64,000 bases of DNA from Kineosporia sp. NBRC 101731 (GTDB taxonomy: Bacteria; Actinomycetota; Actinomycetes; Actinomycetales; Kineosporiaceae). Below the pieces are notes generated by a model. It ran no database searches, had not been told where the DNA came from, and saw only the letters and a program-made list of their open reading frames with translations. The DNA lies in NCBI RefSeq assembly GCF_030269305.1, contig NZ_BSTC01000022.1:1-64000 (forward strand), read 5' to 3'. Shown one piece after another: positions 16,399 to 24,999 of the stretch; the stretch's first letter is position 1, and every line of letters begins with the position of its first letter. Made by a program: the position numbers and the translations under genes.

Positions 16399-16542
16399 GG
16401 ACGACGTGCGGGGCTCGCGCGCCCGTCCGGGCTACCGATGGACGTCTCGGGTGCGGTCCTGACCGGCGCAAACCCGTACCGGTCCAATAGGCTCATCAGG
16501 TTGCGGCGGCCGGCCGTGACGAACATGAAGCAGGAGTTGCTG

Positions 16543-16929
16543 ATGGCCGAGGAACGGACGATAGGTCAGCTCGTATCGCAGGCGAGTGAGGACCTCTCCG
16601 CACTCGTCCGTTACGAGGTCGCGCTGGCCAAGGCCGAGATCATGGCCGACGTGAAGCGGGGTGCCGTGGGCGGCGGCCTGTTCGGGGCGGCCGGGTACCT
16701 GGCCTTCCTGGCCTCGATCACACTGATCGTCACAATCGGCTTCGCCCTGGTCGCCGCGGGGCTGTCCGCCTGGCTGGCCTTCCTGGTCGTCACCGTGGCG
16801 CTGCTGCTGCTCGCCGGGCTGCTGGGTTTCCTGGGATTCCTCCAGGTCAAGAAGATCAAGCCGCCGCAGCGCTCGATCGCCTCGACCAAGAAGACCATCG
16901 CCGCGGTGAAGGGCAGTGTCCGGTCGTGA
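16543..16929 (+). CDS. Actinobacterial holin-X/DUF1469 family membrane protein (Rv3669 position)
   Basis: The 128-residue protein has an N-terminal amphipathic helix (TIGQLVSQASEDLSALVRYE), two membrane segments (about 45-70 and 76-100) and a basic tail. It belongs to the phage_holin_3_6/Holin-X group. These proteins are conserved in actinobacteria, and a true holin role is not shown. ATG 16543 has AGGAG six bases upstream. It overlaps the epoxide hydrolase gene by 14 bases. The same pair occurs at Rv3669-Rv3670 in M. tuberculosis. Confidence 0.75.
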   Translation: MAEERTIGQLVSQASEDLSALVRYEVALAKAEIMADVKRGAVGGGLFGAAGYLAFLASITLIVTIGFALVAAGLSAWLAFLVVTVALLLLAGLLGFLGFLQVKKIKPPQRSIASTKKTIAAVKGSVRS

Positions 16930-17929
16930 CACCATTTGCCCGGTGAGGCTTCGCCGGGCCGACGACTCCGAGCCCTCCCCCGAACAGTCCGTACCCGCGC
17001 GCCCCGCTCTGGAACCGGCGGGCGCGCTCTATGTCGATTCCGCGGACACCCTGATCCGCGGTCCTTGGACCCACCGGTTCATCGCCGCGAACGGCGCCCG
17101 CTTCCACGTCGCCGAGGCCGGTGAGGGTCCGCTCGTACTGCTGCTGCACGGCTTCCCGCAGTTCTGGTGGAGCTGGCGGCATCAGCTGACCGCTCTGGCC
17201 GACGCCGGATACCGCGCCGTGGCCATGGATCTGCGGGGTTACGGCGCATCGGACAAACCCCCACGCGGGTACGACACGATGACCTCGGCGACCGATGTGG
17301 CCGGAGTGATCAAGGCGTTGGGCGAGGTCGAGGCCGTGATCGTGGGGCAGGACTGGGGCGGCTGGCTGGCCTGGTCGATGCCCGGTCTGGCCCCGCAGCA
17401 GACGCGTGCCGTGGCCGCCCTGTCGATGGGTCATCCGCTGGTGATGCGCCGCGCGCTGACCCGTAACCCCCGGCAGCGCCGTGCCTGGCGACGAGTGCTC
17501 GAGTTCCAGATGCCGATGCGCCCCGAGCGCCGGCTGGCCCGGGAAGACCTGGTCGGCGATGTGCTGCGCGACTGGTCCGGACCGGGCGGGTTCCCCGACG
17601 AGGAGAGCCTGGACGTCTACCGCAGGGCCATCCGGGTGCCGTTCGTGGCACACAGCGCCATGGAGTACTTCCGCTGGGCCTTCCGGTCAGTGCCACGCCG
17701 CGACGGCCGCCGGTTCTCCACCTCGGTGAACGAGCCGATCACCGTGCCCACGCTCAGTCTGCACGGCGAGGAAGACCCGTTCGTGCTGCTGCCCAGCATT
17801 CTCGCCTCGCACCGCCAGGTGACCGGGCCCCTGAATTTCGAGCTGGTACCCGGGGCCGGGCACTTCCTGCCCGAAGAGGCACCCGAGCGAGTCACGCAAG
17901 CATTGCTGGAGTGGCTGAAGAGCTTGTGA
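16916..17929 (+). CDS. Alpha/beta hydrolase, epoxide hydrolase family (EphE-like)
   Basis: The 337-residue enzyme has the alpha/beta-hydrolase fold with an HGFPQFWWSWR oxyanion-hole region (about 77-87). The nucleophile motif VGQDWGG carries aspartate as in epoxide hydrolases, the acid is in HGEEDPF, and the catalytic histidine is in GAGHFLPEE. It should open epoxides through an ester intermediate. The GTG start at 16916 lies inside the upstream membrane-protein gene, so the genes are coupled. Its position matches ephE (Rv3670). Confidence 0.8.
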   Translation: MSGRDTICPVRLRRADDSEPSPEQSVPARPALEPAGALYVDSADTLIRGPWTHRFIAANGARFHVAEAGEGPLVLLLHGFPQFWWSWRHQLTALADAGYRAVAMDLRGYGASDKPPRGYDTMTSATDVAGVIKALGEVEAVIVGQDWGGWLAWSMPGLAPQQTRAVAALSMGHPLVMRRALTRNPRQRRAWRRVLEFQMPMRPERRLAREDLVGDVLRDWSGPGGFPDEESLDVYRRAIRVPFVAHSAMEYFRWAFRSVPRRDGRRFSTSVNEPITVPTLSLHGEEDPFVLLPSILASHRQVTGPLNFELVPGAGHFLPEEAPERVTQALLEWLKSL

Positions 17930-17956
17930 GGGCTCCTCAGCCACCGACGAAGTTGC

Positions 17957-19141
17957 TCAGCCGCTGGCGCAGTTGCCGGTACTGACCCGCTTCGTCTGGG
18001 CCGCGCCGGTCTTGATCGCGTCGCGGGCCTCGTCCATCGTCAGGGCGTAGCCGGTGTCGGCGTCGTCGAGCGACTTGGCGAAGACCACGCCGACCACGTT
18101 GCCGGACGGGTCGAGCACCGGGCCGCCGGAGTTACCGGGACGCACGTTGACGTAGAGCGAGTAGACCTCGCGCACCGCGCCCTCGTTGCCGTAGATGTCT
18201 TCACCGCTGGCCCGGACGATCGAGCGGATCCGCGCCGGGGAGACCTTGAACGGCCCGTCGTTCGGGAAGCCGACCACCACCGCGTCGTCACCCCGCTCCA
18301 GGTCGCCGGTCATCGACAACGGTGCGACCCGCAGCCTCGGCACCGCCAGCACGGCCAGGTCGCGGATCGGGTCGAACGACACCACGCGCGCGGCGTAGAC
18401 CGTGCCCTTGCCCCCGACCTGCACCCGCGGCTCTGCCACACCGGCCACCACGTGCGCATTGGTGACCACCCGCTGCGGGGCGATCACGGCGCCGCTGCCT
18501 TCCTGACCCCGGCCGCAGCTGTTGGCCTCACCGGTGATCTTCACGACCGCCCGGCGGGCCTTGGTCACGGCCTCGCTGTTCACCAGCGCCTGGTCAGGTG
18601 CCGTGACCGGGGTGATGTCTTCCGGCTCCACGCCCGCGAACACCCGCGGGAAGCTGCTGGAACCGACGACGTCGCGGAAGCGGTCGGCCACGCCGATGAG
18701 CTGGGTCGGCACCAGGTCGTCGATGTACCGGATCACCTTGGACCCGGCGACCGTGCGGGACAGCTGCTCGGACGGCCCACCACGCACGGCGCCGGCGACG
18801 AACCACAGCACCAGCGCCACGGCCAGCACCCCGGCGGCCGCGCCGATGATGTGGTCGGCGATCGCGACGGCACCGCCCTCGGGCACCGCCTGACGGATGC
18901 GACCACCGAGCAGGGCGCCGAGGAACTGGCCCGCCCAGGCGGTGAAGATGACCGCGAGCAGCGTGATGATCGAGCGCTGCGTGCCCGGGTCGAGGCCGGT
19001 GACCAGCTGCGGCACCACGAACATGGCCAATACTGCCCCGCCGACGAATCCGCCGAGCGACAGCACGCCCACGACCAGTCCCTGACGGAAGCCGGAGATG
19101 GCATAGCCGAGCATGATCAGCACCAGGATGATGTCGATCAT
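17957..19141 (-). CDS. marP: MarP-like membrane-anchored serine protease
   Basis: The 394-residue protein has an N-terminal colicin-V-production-like domain with four membrane helices (about 1-125), then an extracytoplasmic chymotrypsin-like protease domain. The triad is His in VVTNAHVVAG, Asp in RDLAVLAVP and Ser in RPGNSGGPVL. MarP protects mycobacteria from acid by processing a peptidoglycan hydrolase. Two cysteines in the protease domain could form the regulatory disulfide known in MarP. ATG 19141 overlaps the NUDIX stop by 4 bases, so nth, NUDIX and marP form one operon. Confidence 0.9.
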   Translation of the reverse strand: MIDIILVLIMLGYAISGFRQGLVVGVLSLGGFVGGAVLAMFVVPQLVTGLDPGTQRSIITLLAVIFTAWAGQFLGALLGGRIRQAVPEGGAVAIADHIIGAAAGVLAVALVLWFVAGAVRGGPSEQLSRTVAGSKVIRYIDDLVPTQLIGVADRFRDVVGSSSFPRVFAGVEPEDITPVTAPDQALVNSEAVTKARRAVVKITGEANSCGRGQEGSGAVIAPQRVVTNAHVVAGVAEPRVQVGGKGTVYAARVVSFDPIRDLAVLAVPRLRVAPLSMTGDLERGDDAVVVGFPNDGPFKVSPARIRSIVRASGEDIYGNEGAVREVYSLYVNVRPGNSGGPVLDPSGNVVGVVFAKSLDDADTGYALTMDEARDAIKTGAAQTKRVSTGNCASG

Positions 19142-19875
19142 GGAACTTCCACCTCGTCCGGCCCGGACGTGTCGTGCACGCTCAGGCCCTGTTGTTCGAT
19201 GAGATCCCTGCGCAGTTCCTGACGCGCCGAAAGGCGAACCTGTTGCTCGGGAACCTGGACTATCCGGGTGCGGTCCCACGGTTCTTCGAGCCCGGCGAGG
19301 CCCAGCATCCAGCTCAGCACCGCACCGGTGAAGCCCCAGACGAAGAGCCCGGACGCCTCGAACCCGGGACCGGCCCGGCGGTCGCGGAAGTGCGTCACGA
19401 ACCGGTTGGCCGGGTCGGTCAGCTCGGCCAGCGGCACCCGGACGACCCGTTCCACCTCGCCGGGGTCACCGGGCACGGGGGCGGAAGGGCGCTGCCACCA
19501 GCCGATGACCGGGGTGACGCGGAAGTTGGTGACGTTGAGGAAGAGCTCGGCGCACTCGGCCCGCACCAGCACCTCTCCCGGATCGACCCCGGCCTCTTCC
19601 TGGGCCTCGCGCAGGGCGGCCGCGGCCGGGCCGGCATCTCCCGGGTCGACGCGCCCGCCCGGGAAGGCGACCTGGCCGGCGTGCGAACGCAGCGTGGCCG
19701 CGCGCTGCGTGAGCAGCACGTCGGGGCCGTTCTCGCCCTGACCGAAGAGCACGAGCACCGCCGAGTGCCGGGCATCGGGCCCGGGCGGGGTCATAGTGCC
19801 CAGGGCCGGGTGGTGCCGGGGGTCGGCGACGGCTTCGGTGAGCCGGTCGAGCCAGGCCGGTGGAGAGGAGGTCAC
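19138..19875 (-). CDS. NUDIX hydrolase, CoA pyrophosphatase-like
   Basis: The 245-residue enzyme has a NUDIX box beginning [20 protein letters not shown] with EEAGVD at its end (about residues 75-100), preceded by an [21 protein letters not shown] segment shown here as [12 protein letters not shown]. That segment is typical of the CoA pyrophosphatase group (NudL/YeaB). It would hydrolyse CoA or a related dinucleotide pyrophosphate using divalent metal. It overlaps nth and marP by 4 bases on either side. The C-terminus extends beyond the catalytic domain. Confidence 0.82.
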   Translation of the reverse strand: MTSSPPAWLDRLTEAVADPRHHPALGTMTPPGPDARHSAVLVLFGQGENGPDVLLTQRAATLRSHAGQVAFPGGRVDPGDAGPAAAALREAQEEAGVDPGEVLVRAECAELFLNVTNFRVTPVIGWWQRPSAPVPGDPGEVERVVRVPLAELTDPANRFVTHFRDRRAGPGFEASGLFVWGFTGAVLSWMLGLAGLEEPWDRTRIVQVPEQQVRLSARQELRRDLIEQQGLSVHDTSGPDEVEVP

Positions 19876-20621
19876 GCGGGGACCGAGGTGAAGGCCGAGT
19901 CGCGCAGCAGTTTGGCGGCCTTGACCGGGTCGGTCTCGCCGATGCCGAACGAGGGGCAGAGCGCGGAGACCGGGCAGGCACCACAGGCGGCCTTGGTCGC
20001 GTGGCAGGTACGGCGGCCGTGGAAGATCAGCCGGTGGGACAGCATCGTCCAGTCTTTCTTCGGGAAGAGCGCCGCGATCTCGGTCTCGACCTTGACCGGG
20101 TCTTCCGAGGCGGTCCAGCCGAAGCGGCGAGCCAGTCGGCCGAAGTGGGTGTCGACGGTGATGCCGGGCACCCCGAAGGCGTTGCCGAGCACGACGTTCG
20201 CGGTCTTACGGCCGACGCCGGGCAGCTTGACCAGCTGCTCGAGCTTCTTCGGCACCTCGCCGTCGTGCTCCTCGACCAGGCGTGCGCCGAGCTTCAGCAG
20301 CGAGTCGGTCTTGGCGCGGAAGAAGCCGAGGGGCCGGAGAATCTCTTCCATCTCGGCCCGGTCGGCACCGGCGTAGGCGGCCGCGGAGGGGTATTTCGCG
20401 AACAGTTCCGGGGTGGTGAGGTTGACCCGCTTGTCGGTGGTCTGCGCCGACAGGACGGTGGCGACCAGCAGCTCCAGCGGGCTGGAGAAGTCGAGCTCGC
20501 AGTGCGCGTCGGGATATCGCTCGGTCAGCAGGCGGTGGATCTTGCGTGCCCGCCGTGTCAGCGCGACCGGGCTCTCGACCTCGGCCTTCTGCCCGTTTCG
20601 CCGCCCATTGCCTACCGTCAC
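19872..20621 (-). CDS. nth: Endonuclease III (DNA glycosylase/AP lyase)
   Basis: This 249-residue base-excision repair enzyme removes oxidised pyrimidines and cuts abasic sites. It shows [16 protein letters not shown] near the N-terminus, a helix-hairpin-helix [14 protein letters not shown] carrying the catalytic lysine, [11 protein letters not shown] with the catalytic aspartate, and a C-terminal [4Fe-4S] loop with C-x6-C-x2-C-x5-C spacing. The only sensible start is GTG 20621. It heads the nth-NUDIX-marP operon. Confidence 0.93.
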   Translation of the reverse strand: MTVGNGRRNGQKAEVESPVALTRRARKIHRLLTERYPDAHCELDFSSPLELLVATVLSAQTTDKRVNLTTPELFAKYPSAAAYAGADRAEMEEILRPLGFFRAKTDSLLKLGARLVEEHDGEVPKKLEQLVKLPGVGRKTANVVLGNAFGVPGITVDTHFGRLARRFGWTASEDPVKVETEIAALFPKKDWTMLSHRLIFHGRRTCHATKAACGACPVSALCPSFGIGETDPVKAAKLLRDSAFTSVPA

Positions 20622-20947
20622 GCGCTCAGCGTACGCGTCACCACCGACAATCCGGATCTCCGCGAGAGACGGCCGAAACGGCGCGGCCCGCGAGCGCTAC
20701 TCGTCGGTCGGGGCATGCCACCCACTTGGTCGCTCAAGACATCGTCGCAGGTCGCCCCGCATAACCCGATCCGCCGAACGCCTGGCCCGACCGTGGTCCC
20801 CCGGGAGTGTGAGGGGACAGTGGCCCGCTCAAGCGCCCCGATGCCACCGACGAACACTCATGCGTAACGCCGGCCCAAGATCCGGGTCCGGTTCGAGCCG
20901 TACGCCGCGCCTCTGCGTTCTGCAGCCGGCCGGGGAGAGGAGAAGCG
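20622..20947. other. Gene-free stretch upstream of nth
   Basis: No convincing coding region is present. The right end carries GGGGAGAGGAGAAGCG, the ribosome site of the 20948 gene. Promoters for both divergent genes should lie here, but I see no consensus pair I would defend. Confidence 0.4.
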
Positions 20948-21346
20948 GTGGCCCTGGGCCTGACCGATCCACTCACCGCCCTGTCGTTCTCGGCCATGCC
21001 GGTCGACCAGCTCACCGACTACCACCGAGCTCTGGTGGCAGCCCAGCGGGACGTCGACCACTGGCGGCGGCTGATCCTCGCCCGGATCGACCTGGCCGTC
21101 GCCTCCGTCACCGATCTCGACGAGCTGCGGCCACCTCCCGGTCTTCACGGGACGATCTGCCACCCGCCCGCCGGGCTGCGCCGGCTCATCGGGATCGCGC
21201 CCACCGACGTCCACGCCGGTGAGGGGGGCATGCTGATTCGTCTGCGCGGAGCGCTGGACGAGCTGGCCCGTTACGAGAGGATGCTCGAGGCCGTCACCGG
21301 GGAGGCGGCGGGCATCCTGGCCTACCGGATCGGCGCGGTCGCCTGA
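20948..21346 (+). CDS. RsiG-like helical protein with degenerate signature
   Basis: The 132-residue protein starts at GTG 20948 behind AGGAGAAGCG. It has two long helices joined by a proline-rich linker: VAAQRDVDHWRRLILARIDL (about 30-49) and ELARYERMLEAV (about 105-116). This layout matches RsiG, the c-di-GMP-dependent anti-sigma factor of Streptomyces, whose helices carry E-x3-S-x2-R-x3-Q-x3-D. In helix 1 only R and D of that signature survive (Q, D, R, L, D), and helix 2 keeps only the first E. If related, it should not bind c-di-GMP in the known way. The assignment is tentative. Confidence 0.5.
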   Translation: MALGLTDPLTALSFSAMPVDQLTDYHRALVAAQRDVDHWRRLILARIDLAVASVTDLDELRPPPGLHGTICHPPAGLRRLIGIAPTDVHAGEGGMLIRLRGALDELARYERMLEAVTGEAAGILAYRIGAVA

Positions 21347-21653
21347 GCCGTCCAGCCACCGTCCGGCCACCGCCCGGCGCCGGTTCCGGTCCGGCGCCGA
21401 CTTTCGGGGTAGCCCCGATTCCACAGCTCAAAGCCCTTTCCGCCATGATGGAGTGCAAGCATCCGGGGTAGGCGTGAGCCTGCCCCCACCCGTGGCCCCA
21501 TGGCCACGACGTGCATCATCGGCGCACTGTGGGTGACCGTTCATCGGCCCCTGGTGTCACCGGGACCCAGGGGTGCGGCAAACTGCGTGCGGGTGGGGCA
21601 TGATGCCTCACTGATGAGGCCGTCGGAATCGGGCGGCGTGTGAGGAGGAACAG
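21347..21653. other. Intergenic region with hairpin, upstream of crp
   Basis: A 9-bp inverted repeat (21375-21383 with 21391-21399) just after the 20948 gene could end its transcript; only a short TTT follows. The remaining 250 bases hold the crp promoter region. GAGGAGGAACAG at about 21643-21653 is the crp ribosome site. I see no clear Crp-box palindrome. Confidence 0.4.
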
Positions 21654-22331
21654 GTGGACGACGACGTCGTTCGTCAGGCGCCACTGTTCGCAGCGCTGGA
21701 CGATGAAGCTGCCGCAGCATTGCGGGCCACGATGGCGCCCACCGACGTCGCCCGCGGCCAGGCGCTCTTCCATGAGGGAGACCCCGGCGACCGGCTGTAC
21801 GTGATCGTCGAGGGCAAGGTGAAGCTGGGGCGTGCCTCCGGCGACGGCCGGGAGAACCTGCTGGCGGTCCTGGGCCCGGGCGAGATGTTCGGTGAACTCT
21901 CCCTCTTCGATCCTGGCCCGCGGAACGCGACCGCCACCGCGGTGGCGGACACGTCGCTGATCGGACTCGGCAACGACGACCTGGTGACCTGGCTGACCGG
22001 CCGCCCCGACGTGGCCCGGCAGTTGCTGCGGGCTCTGGCCCGGCGCCTGCGCCGGACCAACGAGAACCTCGCCGACCTGGTCTTCTCCGACGTTCCCGGT
22101 CGGGTGGCCAAGGCCCTGCTGGACCTGTCCGAGCGGTTCGGGCGGCCCACCGACGACGGCCTGCGGGTGGCCCACGACCTCACCCAGGAAGAGCTGGCCC
22201 AGCTGGTCGGCGCTTCCCGGGAGACCGTGAACAAGGCCCTCGCCGACTTCGCCTCCCGCGGCTGGCTGCGGCTCGAGGCCCGGGCCGTGGTGCTCATGGA
22301 CGTGGAACGGATGCGGCGCCGCGCGCGCTGA
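21654..22331 (+). CDS. crp: Crp/Fnr family global regulator (Crp, Rv3676 position)
   Basis: This 225-residue regulator has an N-terminal cyclic-nucleotide-binding domain with the phosphate cassette GEMFGELSLFDPGPRNATAT (about 80-100), including the Glu and Arg that contact cAMP. A C-terminal winged helix follows (LTQEELAQLVGASRETVNKA). It should bind cAMP and control many promoters. GTG 21654 follows a strong GAGGAGG. Orientation and neighbours match crp/glxR in other actinobacteria, divergent from nth. Confidence 0.9.
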   Translation: MDDDVVRQAPLFAALDDEAAAALRATMAPTDVARGQALFHEGDPGDRLYVIVEGKVKLGRASGDGRENLLAVLGPGEMFGELSLFDPGPRNATATAVADTSLIGLGNDDLVTWLTGRPDVARQLLRALARRLRRTNENLADLVFSDVPGRVAKALLDLSERFGRPTDDGLRVAHDLTQEELAQLVGASRETVNKALADFASRGWLRLEARAVVLMDVERMRRRAR

Positions 22332-22339
22332 GCATCTGC

Positions 22340-22383
22340 GACGCCTTCCGTCCGGCCCCCTCCCCGGTGGCCGGACGGCGTCC
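22340..22383. terminator. Bidirectional terminator between crp and the MBL-fold gene
   Basis: An imperfect inverted repeat (GACGCC plus GTCCGGCC paired with GGCCGGACGGCGTC, one bulge) separates two convergent stop codons. Confidence 0.6.
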
Positions 22384-23247
22384 TCAATCAGTGGTGGTAC
22401 CCCCCAGATAGGTGAGCTGCGCGCGGACACTGAGCTCGGCCGCCGGCCAGACCGAAGGGTCGACGTCGGCATAGACGACCTCAACCACCTCGCGCGGTGT
22501 GCGGGCCCCGGCATCCACCGCCGCCCGCACCTGTTCCAGACGTTGCCGGCGGTGCGCCAGATATCGGTCGACGACCAGCCCGGGCTGTTCCAGCACCGGG
22601 CCGTGGCCGGGCAGCAGGTACCGCAGTTCCGCGGAGCCGGAAAGATCCCTCAGCCGCTCCAGTGAGTTCAGGTAGGCGTCCAGCCGCCCGTCCGGGTGCG
22701 CGACCACCGTGGTGCCCCGGCCCAGGACCGTGTCGCCGGTGAGCAGTGAACCCGACCGCGGCAGCAGGAACGACAGCGAGTCGGCGGTGTGGCCCGGGGT
22801 GGCCACGACCTCCAGTCGCACACCCCCCGCCTCGACCACGTCACCCCCGGTCAGCCCTTCACCGCCGTAACGGTGGGCCGGATCGAGCGCGCGCACGGGA
22901 GCCCCGGTGAGCTGCGCGAAGTGCCGCCCGGCCGCGCTGTGATCGGCATGGCCGTGGGTCAGCAGGGTCTGCACGACCCGGGCCCCACGATCGGCCACGG
23001 CCTCCAGCACTGCCTGAAGGTGCCGCTCATCGTCCGGCCCCGGGTCTACCACCACCGCCTCGGTCGAACCGGGCGCGGAGAGGATCCAGGTGTTGGTGCC
23101 GTCCAGGGTCATCGGCCCGGGATTGCCGGCGAGGACGCAGAAGGCCTCCTCTCCCACTGCACCGCCGAACCACGGCACGTTGCCGGGAGCCGGTTCCGGC
23201 CCTGACGATGGATGTGGCCCGGTGACATCGTGCGGTGGGTTCGGCAC
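22384..23247 (-). CDS. MBL-fold metallo-hydrolase (Rv3677c-like)
   Basis: The protein has the metallo-beta-lactamase fold with LTHGHADHSAAG (HxHxDH metal site), a downstream ATPGHTADSL histidine, and LLTGDTVLGRG. Relatives in this group resemble glyoxalase II/LACTB2 enzymes, which hydrolyse thioesters or RNA. The proposed GTG at 23247 sits about seven bases after a TAGCAT -10-like hexamer, so the message is probably leaderless; the longer TTG-start frame is less likely. It lies next to crp as in mycobacteria (Rv3677c). Confidence 0.8.
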   Translation of the reverse strand: MPNPPHDVTGPHPSSGPEPAPGNVPWFGGAVGEEAFCVLAGNPGPMTLDGTNTWILSAPGSTEAVVVDPGPDDERHLQAVLEAVADRGARVVQTLLTHGHADHSAAGRHFAQLTGAPVRALDPAHRYGGEGLTGGDVVEAGGVRLEVVATPGHTADSLSFLLPRSGSLLTGDTVLGRGTTVVAHPDGRLDAYLNSLERLRDLSGSAELRYLLPGHGPVLEQPGLVVDRYLAHRRQRLEQVRAAVDAGARTPREVVEVVYADVDPSVWPAAELSVRAQLTYLGGTTTD

Positions 23248-23456
23248 GAAGAAAATGCTACGGGTGCCACGCAATGCACAGCAGAAGCACTAGGTGCGTA
23301 GTTGCGCAGGCTGCCGATATTCGGTGGAGCTCGGGTGAATGCCCATTTGGCTGAAGGCAGTACGGTGGTTACTGATAGCGATCAACTCTTTGACGGGGTG
23401 TCAACGAGCGTTGGACTACATCGCGGGCGGACGGCGCTCTGCTCGCCGACACGGGG

Positions 23457-24125
23457 ATGACGATGGGGGCGCAGGACACTTTCACGATCGAGGAGCTGGC
23501 CACGGCGGCCGGTATGACACCGCGAAATGTGCGGGCCTACCGGACCAAGGGACTGCTCGCCCCACCGACTCGGGTGGGCCGGACGTCCCGTTACCAGGAC
23601 TCCCACCTCCGCCGGCTGCGCGACATCCGGCAGCTACGGGACGCCGGGCTACCCCTCAAGATGATCATCGACGCCGCGGCCCGGGGTGAAGACCTGGGGC
23701 CCACGGGGGCACTCTGGCAGGCCGCCGGGCCGACCGCGGTCGAACGAGGAAGACGCCGTCTCGACGGTGATGACGACAACCCGGCACCCACGGGTGCATC
23801 GGTGCTGGTCGATCCCGAGGCGTACGACCTGATGCGCACCCTGCGCGAAGCCGGGGTACCGGCCTCGACGGTTCTGCGGGTAGCTCTCCGGGCCGCCTCC
23901 GCGGGGCGGCTGCTGGCCCAGGAACTCACCGACGTCTTGGACGAGGGCGGCGAGCCGATGGCGCGCACACCCCGGAAACCCGTGTCGAACGGGCCGGATT
24001 TCACTCCCGGGCCGGTCCCCGACCTGGTCGTGCTGGACGGTGAACCGCAGACCGCCTACGTCATCGATCTGGCGACGGCCATCACCCGGGGTGTTCTGGG
24101 CAGCAGCGGGCTGGCCCGCGGCTGA
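23457..24125 (+). CDS. MerR family transcriptional regulator
   Basis: This 222-residue regulator opens with a MerR helix-turn-helix (FTIEELATAAGMTPRNVRAY, then RTSRYQDSHLRRLRDIRQLR). A long C-terminal part lacks metal-binding cysteines and may bind another ligand. Upstream, TTGAC-N5-GTCAA at 23390-23404 is a possible operator or -35 element. The gene is an insertion relative to the mycobacterial order. Its C-terminal domain is not one I recognise. Confidence 0.75.
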   Translation: MTMGAQDTFTIEELATAAGMTPRNVRAYRTKGLLAPPTRVGRTSRYQDSHLRRLRDIRQLRDAGLPLKMIIDAAARGEDLGPTGALWQAAGPTAVERGRRRLDGDDDNPAPTGASVLVDPEAYDLMRTLREAGVPASTVLRVALRAASAGRLLAQELTDVLDEGGEPMARTPRKPVSNGPDFTPGPVPDLVVLDGEPQTAYVIDLATAITRGVLGSSGLARG

Positions 24126-24130
24126 TGTCC

Positions 24131-24188
24131 TGAAAGTGTCGTGAAAGTGCCGTGAAAGTCGGGGACGGCGCCGGAATCCGGCGCCGTC
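24131..24188 (+). terminator. Three 11-bp direct repeats followed by a terminator hairpin
   Basis: TGAAAGTGTCG, TGAAAGTGCCG and TGAAAGTCGG follow in tandem from 24131 to about 24162, starting right after the MerR stop. A perfect 11-bp stem follows (24164-24174 with 24178-24188). The hairpin separates convergent genes and probably ends both transcripts. What the direct repeats do is unknown. Confidence 0.55.
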
Positions 24189-24201
24189 AGCCCGAACCCC
24201 C

Positions 24202-24684
24202 TCAGGAGTTGATAGCGAGCACCATTTCCACCTCGACCGGTGCCCCCAGCGGCAGCGCGACCACGCCGACAGCGCTGCGTGCGTGCTGCCCGACCGGGCC
24301 GAACACCTCGCCCAGGAACTCGCTGGCGCCGTTGATCACCAGCGGTTGACCGGTGAAACCGGGTTCGCTCGCGACGAATCCGACGACCTTGACGATCCTG
24401 CGAATCTGGTCCAGATCGCCGATCACCGACCGCACGGCGGCCAGCGCGTTGAGCGCGCAGACCCGGGCCAATCCGTTCGCCTCAGCCGGGCTGATCAGCC
24501 CCTCACCGCCACCGCTGCCCACCCGGCCCGTGAGTGGTAGAGCACCGTCCACCATCGGGAGCTGCCCCGACACGTATACCCGGTCACCGTCCAGCACCGC
24601 CGGCACATAGGCCGCCACCGGCGCAGCGACCTGGGGCAGCACGTACCCCAGCTCGGTGAGCCTCGCCTCGATCCGTCCAGTCAT
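24202..24684 (-). CDS. RidA family enamine/imine deaminase (Rv3678c-like)
   Basis: The 160-residue protein matches the RidA/YjgF family: VYVSGQLPMVDG, then EGLISPAEANGLARVCALNALAA (core CALNALAAV) and the C-terminal IKVVGFV-type strand. RidA proteins deaminate reactive 2-aminoacrylate and related imines. Its length suits the longer actinobacterial subgroup. ATG 24684 is chosen because AGGTGA lies five bases upstream; GTG 24693 is the alternative. The DUF4177 gene lies just upstream and the two are probably one operon. Confidence 0.8.
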   Translation of the reverse strand: MTGRIEARLTELGYVLPQVAAPVAAYVPAVLDGDRVYVSGQLPMVDGALPLTGRVGSGGGEGLISPAEANGLARVCALNALAAVRSVIGDLDQIRRIVKVVGFVASEPGFTGQPLVINGASEFLGEVFGPVGQHARSAVGVVALPLGAPVEVEMVLAINS

Positions 24685-24697
24685 CGCCGTCACCTGT

Positions 24698-24853
24698 TCA
24701 GTCTCGGGGGCGCTTCAGGTAGGCGACAAGGTTTGTCTCGTTGGGCCCAGGCACCACCTGAACCAGCTCCCAGCCGTCTTCGCCCCATTGATCCAAGATC
24801 TGCTTGGTCGCATGAACGAGCAGAGGCACCGTCGCGTATTCCCACTTGACCAT
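24698..24853 (-). CDS. DUF4177 small protein (Rv3678A-like)
   Basis: A 51-residue frame reads MVKWEYATVPLL, then ILDQWGEDGWELVQVVPGP and ends VAYLKRPRD. This is the DUF4177 pattern of a strand, a helix, and the GWELV turn. It lies immediately upstream of ridA on the same strand with only four bases before the GTG alternative start of that gene. The same small gene precedes ridA in mycobacteria. Its function is unknown. The match across its entire length makes it a confident real gene despite its size. Confidence 0.85.
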   Translation of the reverse strand: MVKWEYATVPLLVHATKQILDQWGEDGWELVQVVPGPNETNLVAYLKRPRD

Positions 24854-24999
24854 GCCCGTGAGCCTATCCATGAGGTGAGTGGGGGTGCAGCCCTGGTTCT
24901 GGTAGGCGATGCAGGATTGTCACCGGATCGACACGCCCCGACGGGCCCAACCGCTCATGTCACCCTGCGGTCGCGACCGCGGCTGTTTACGCTGGTGCC

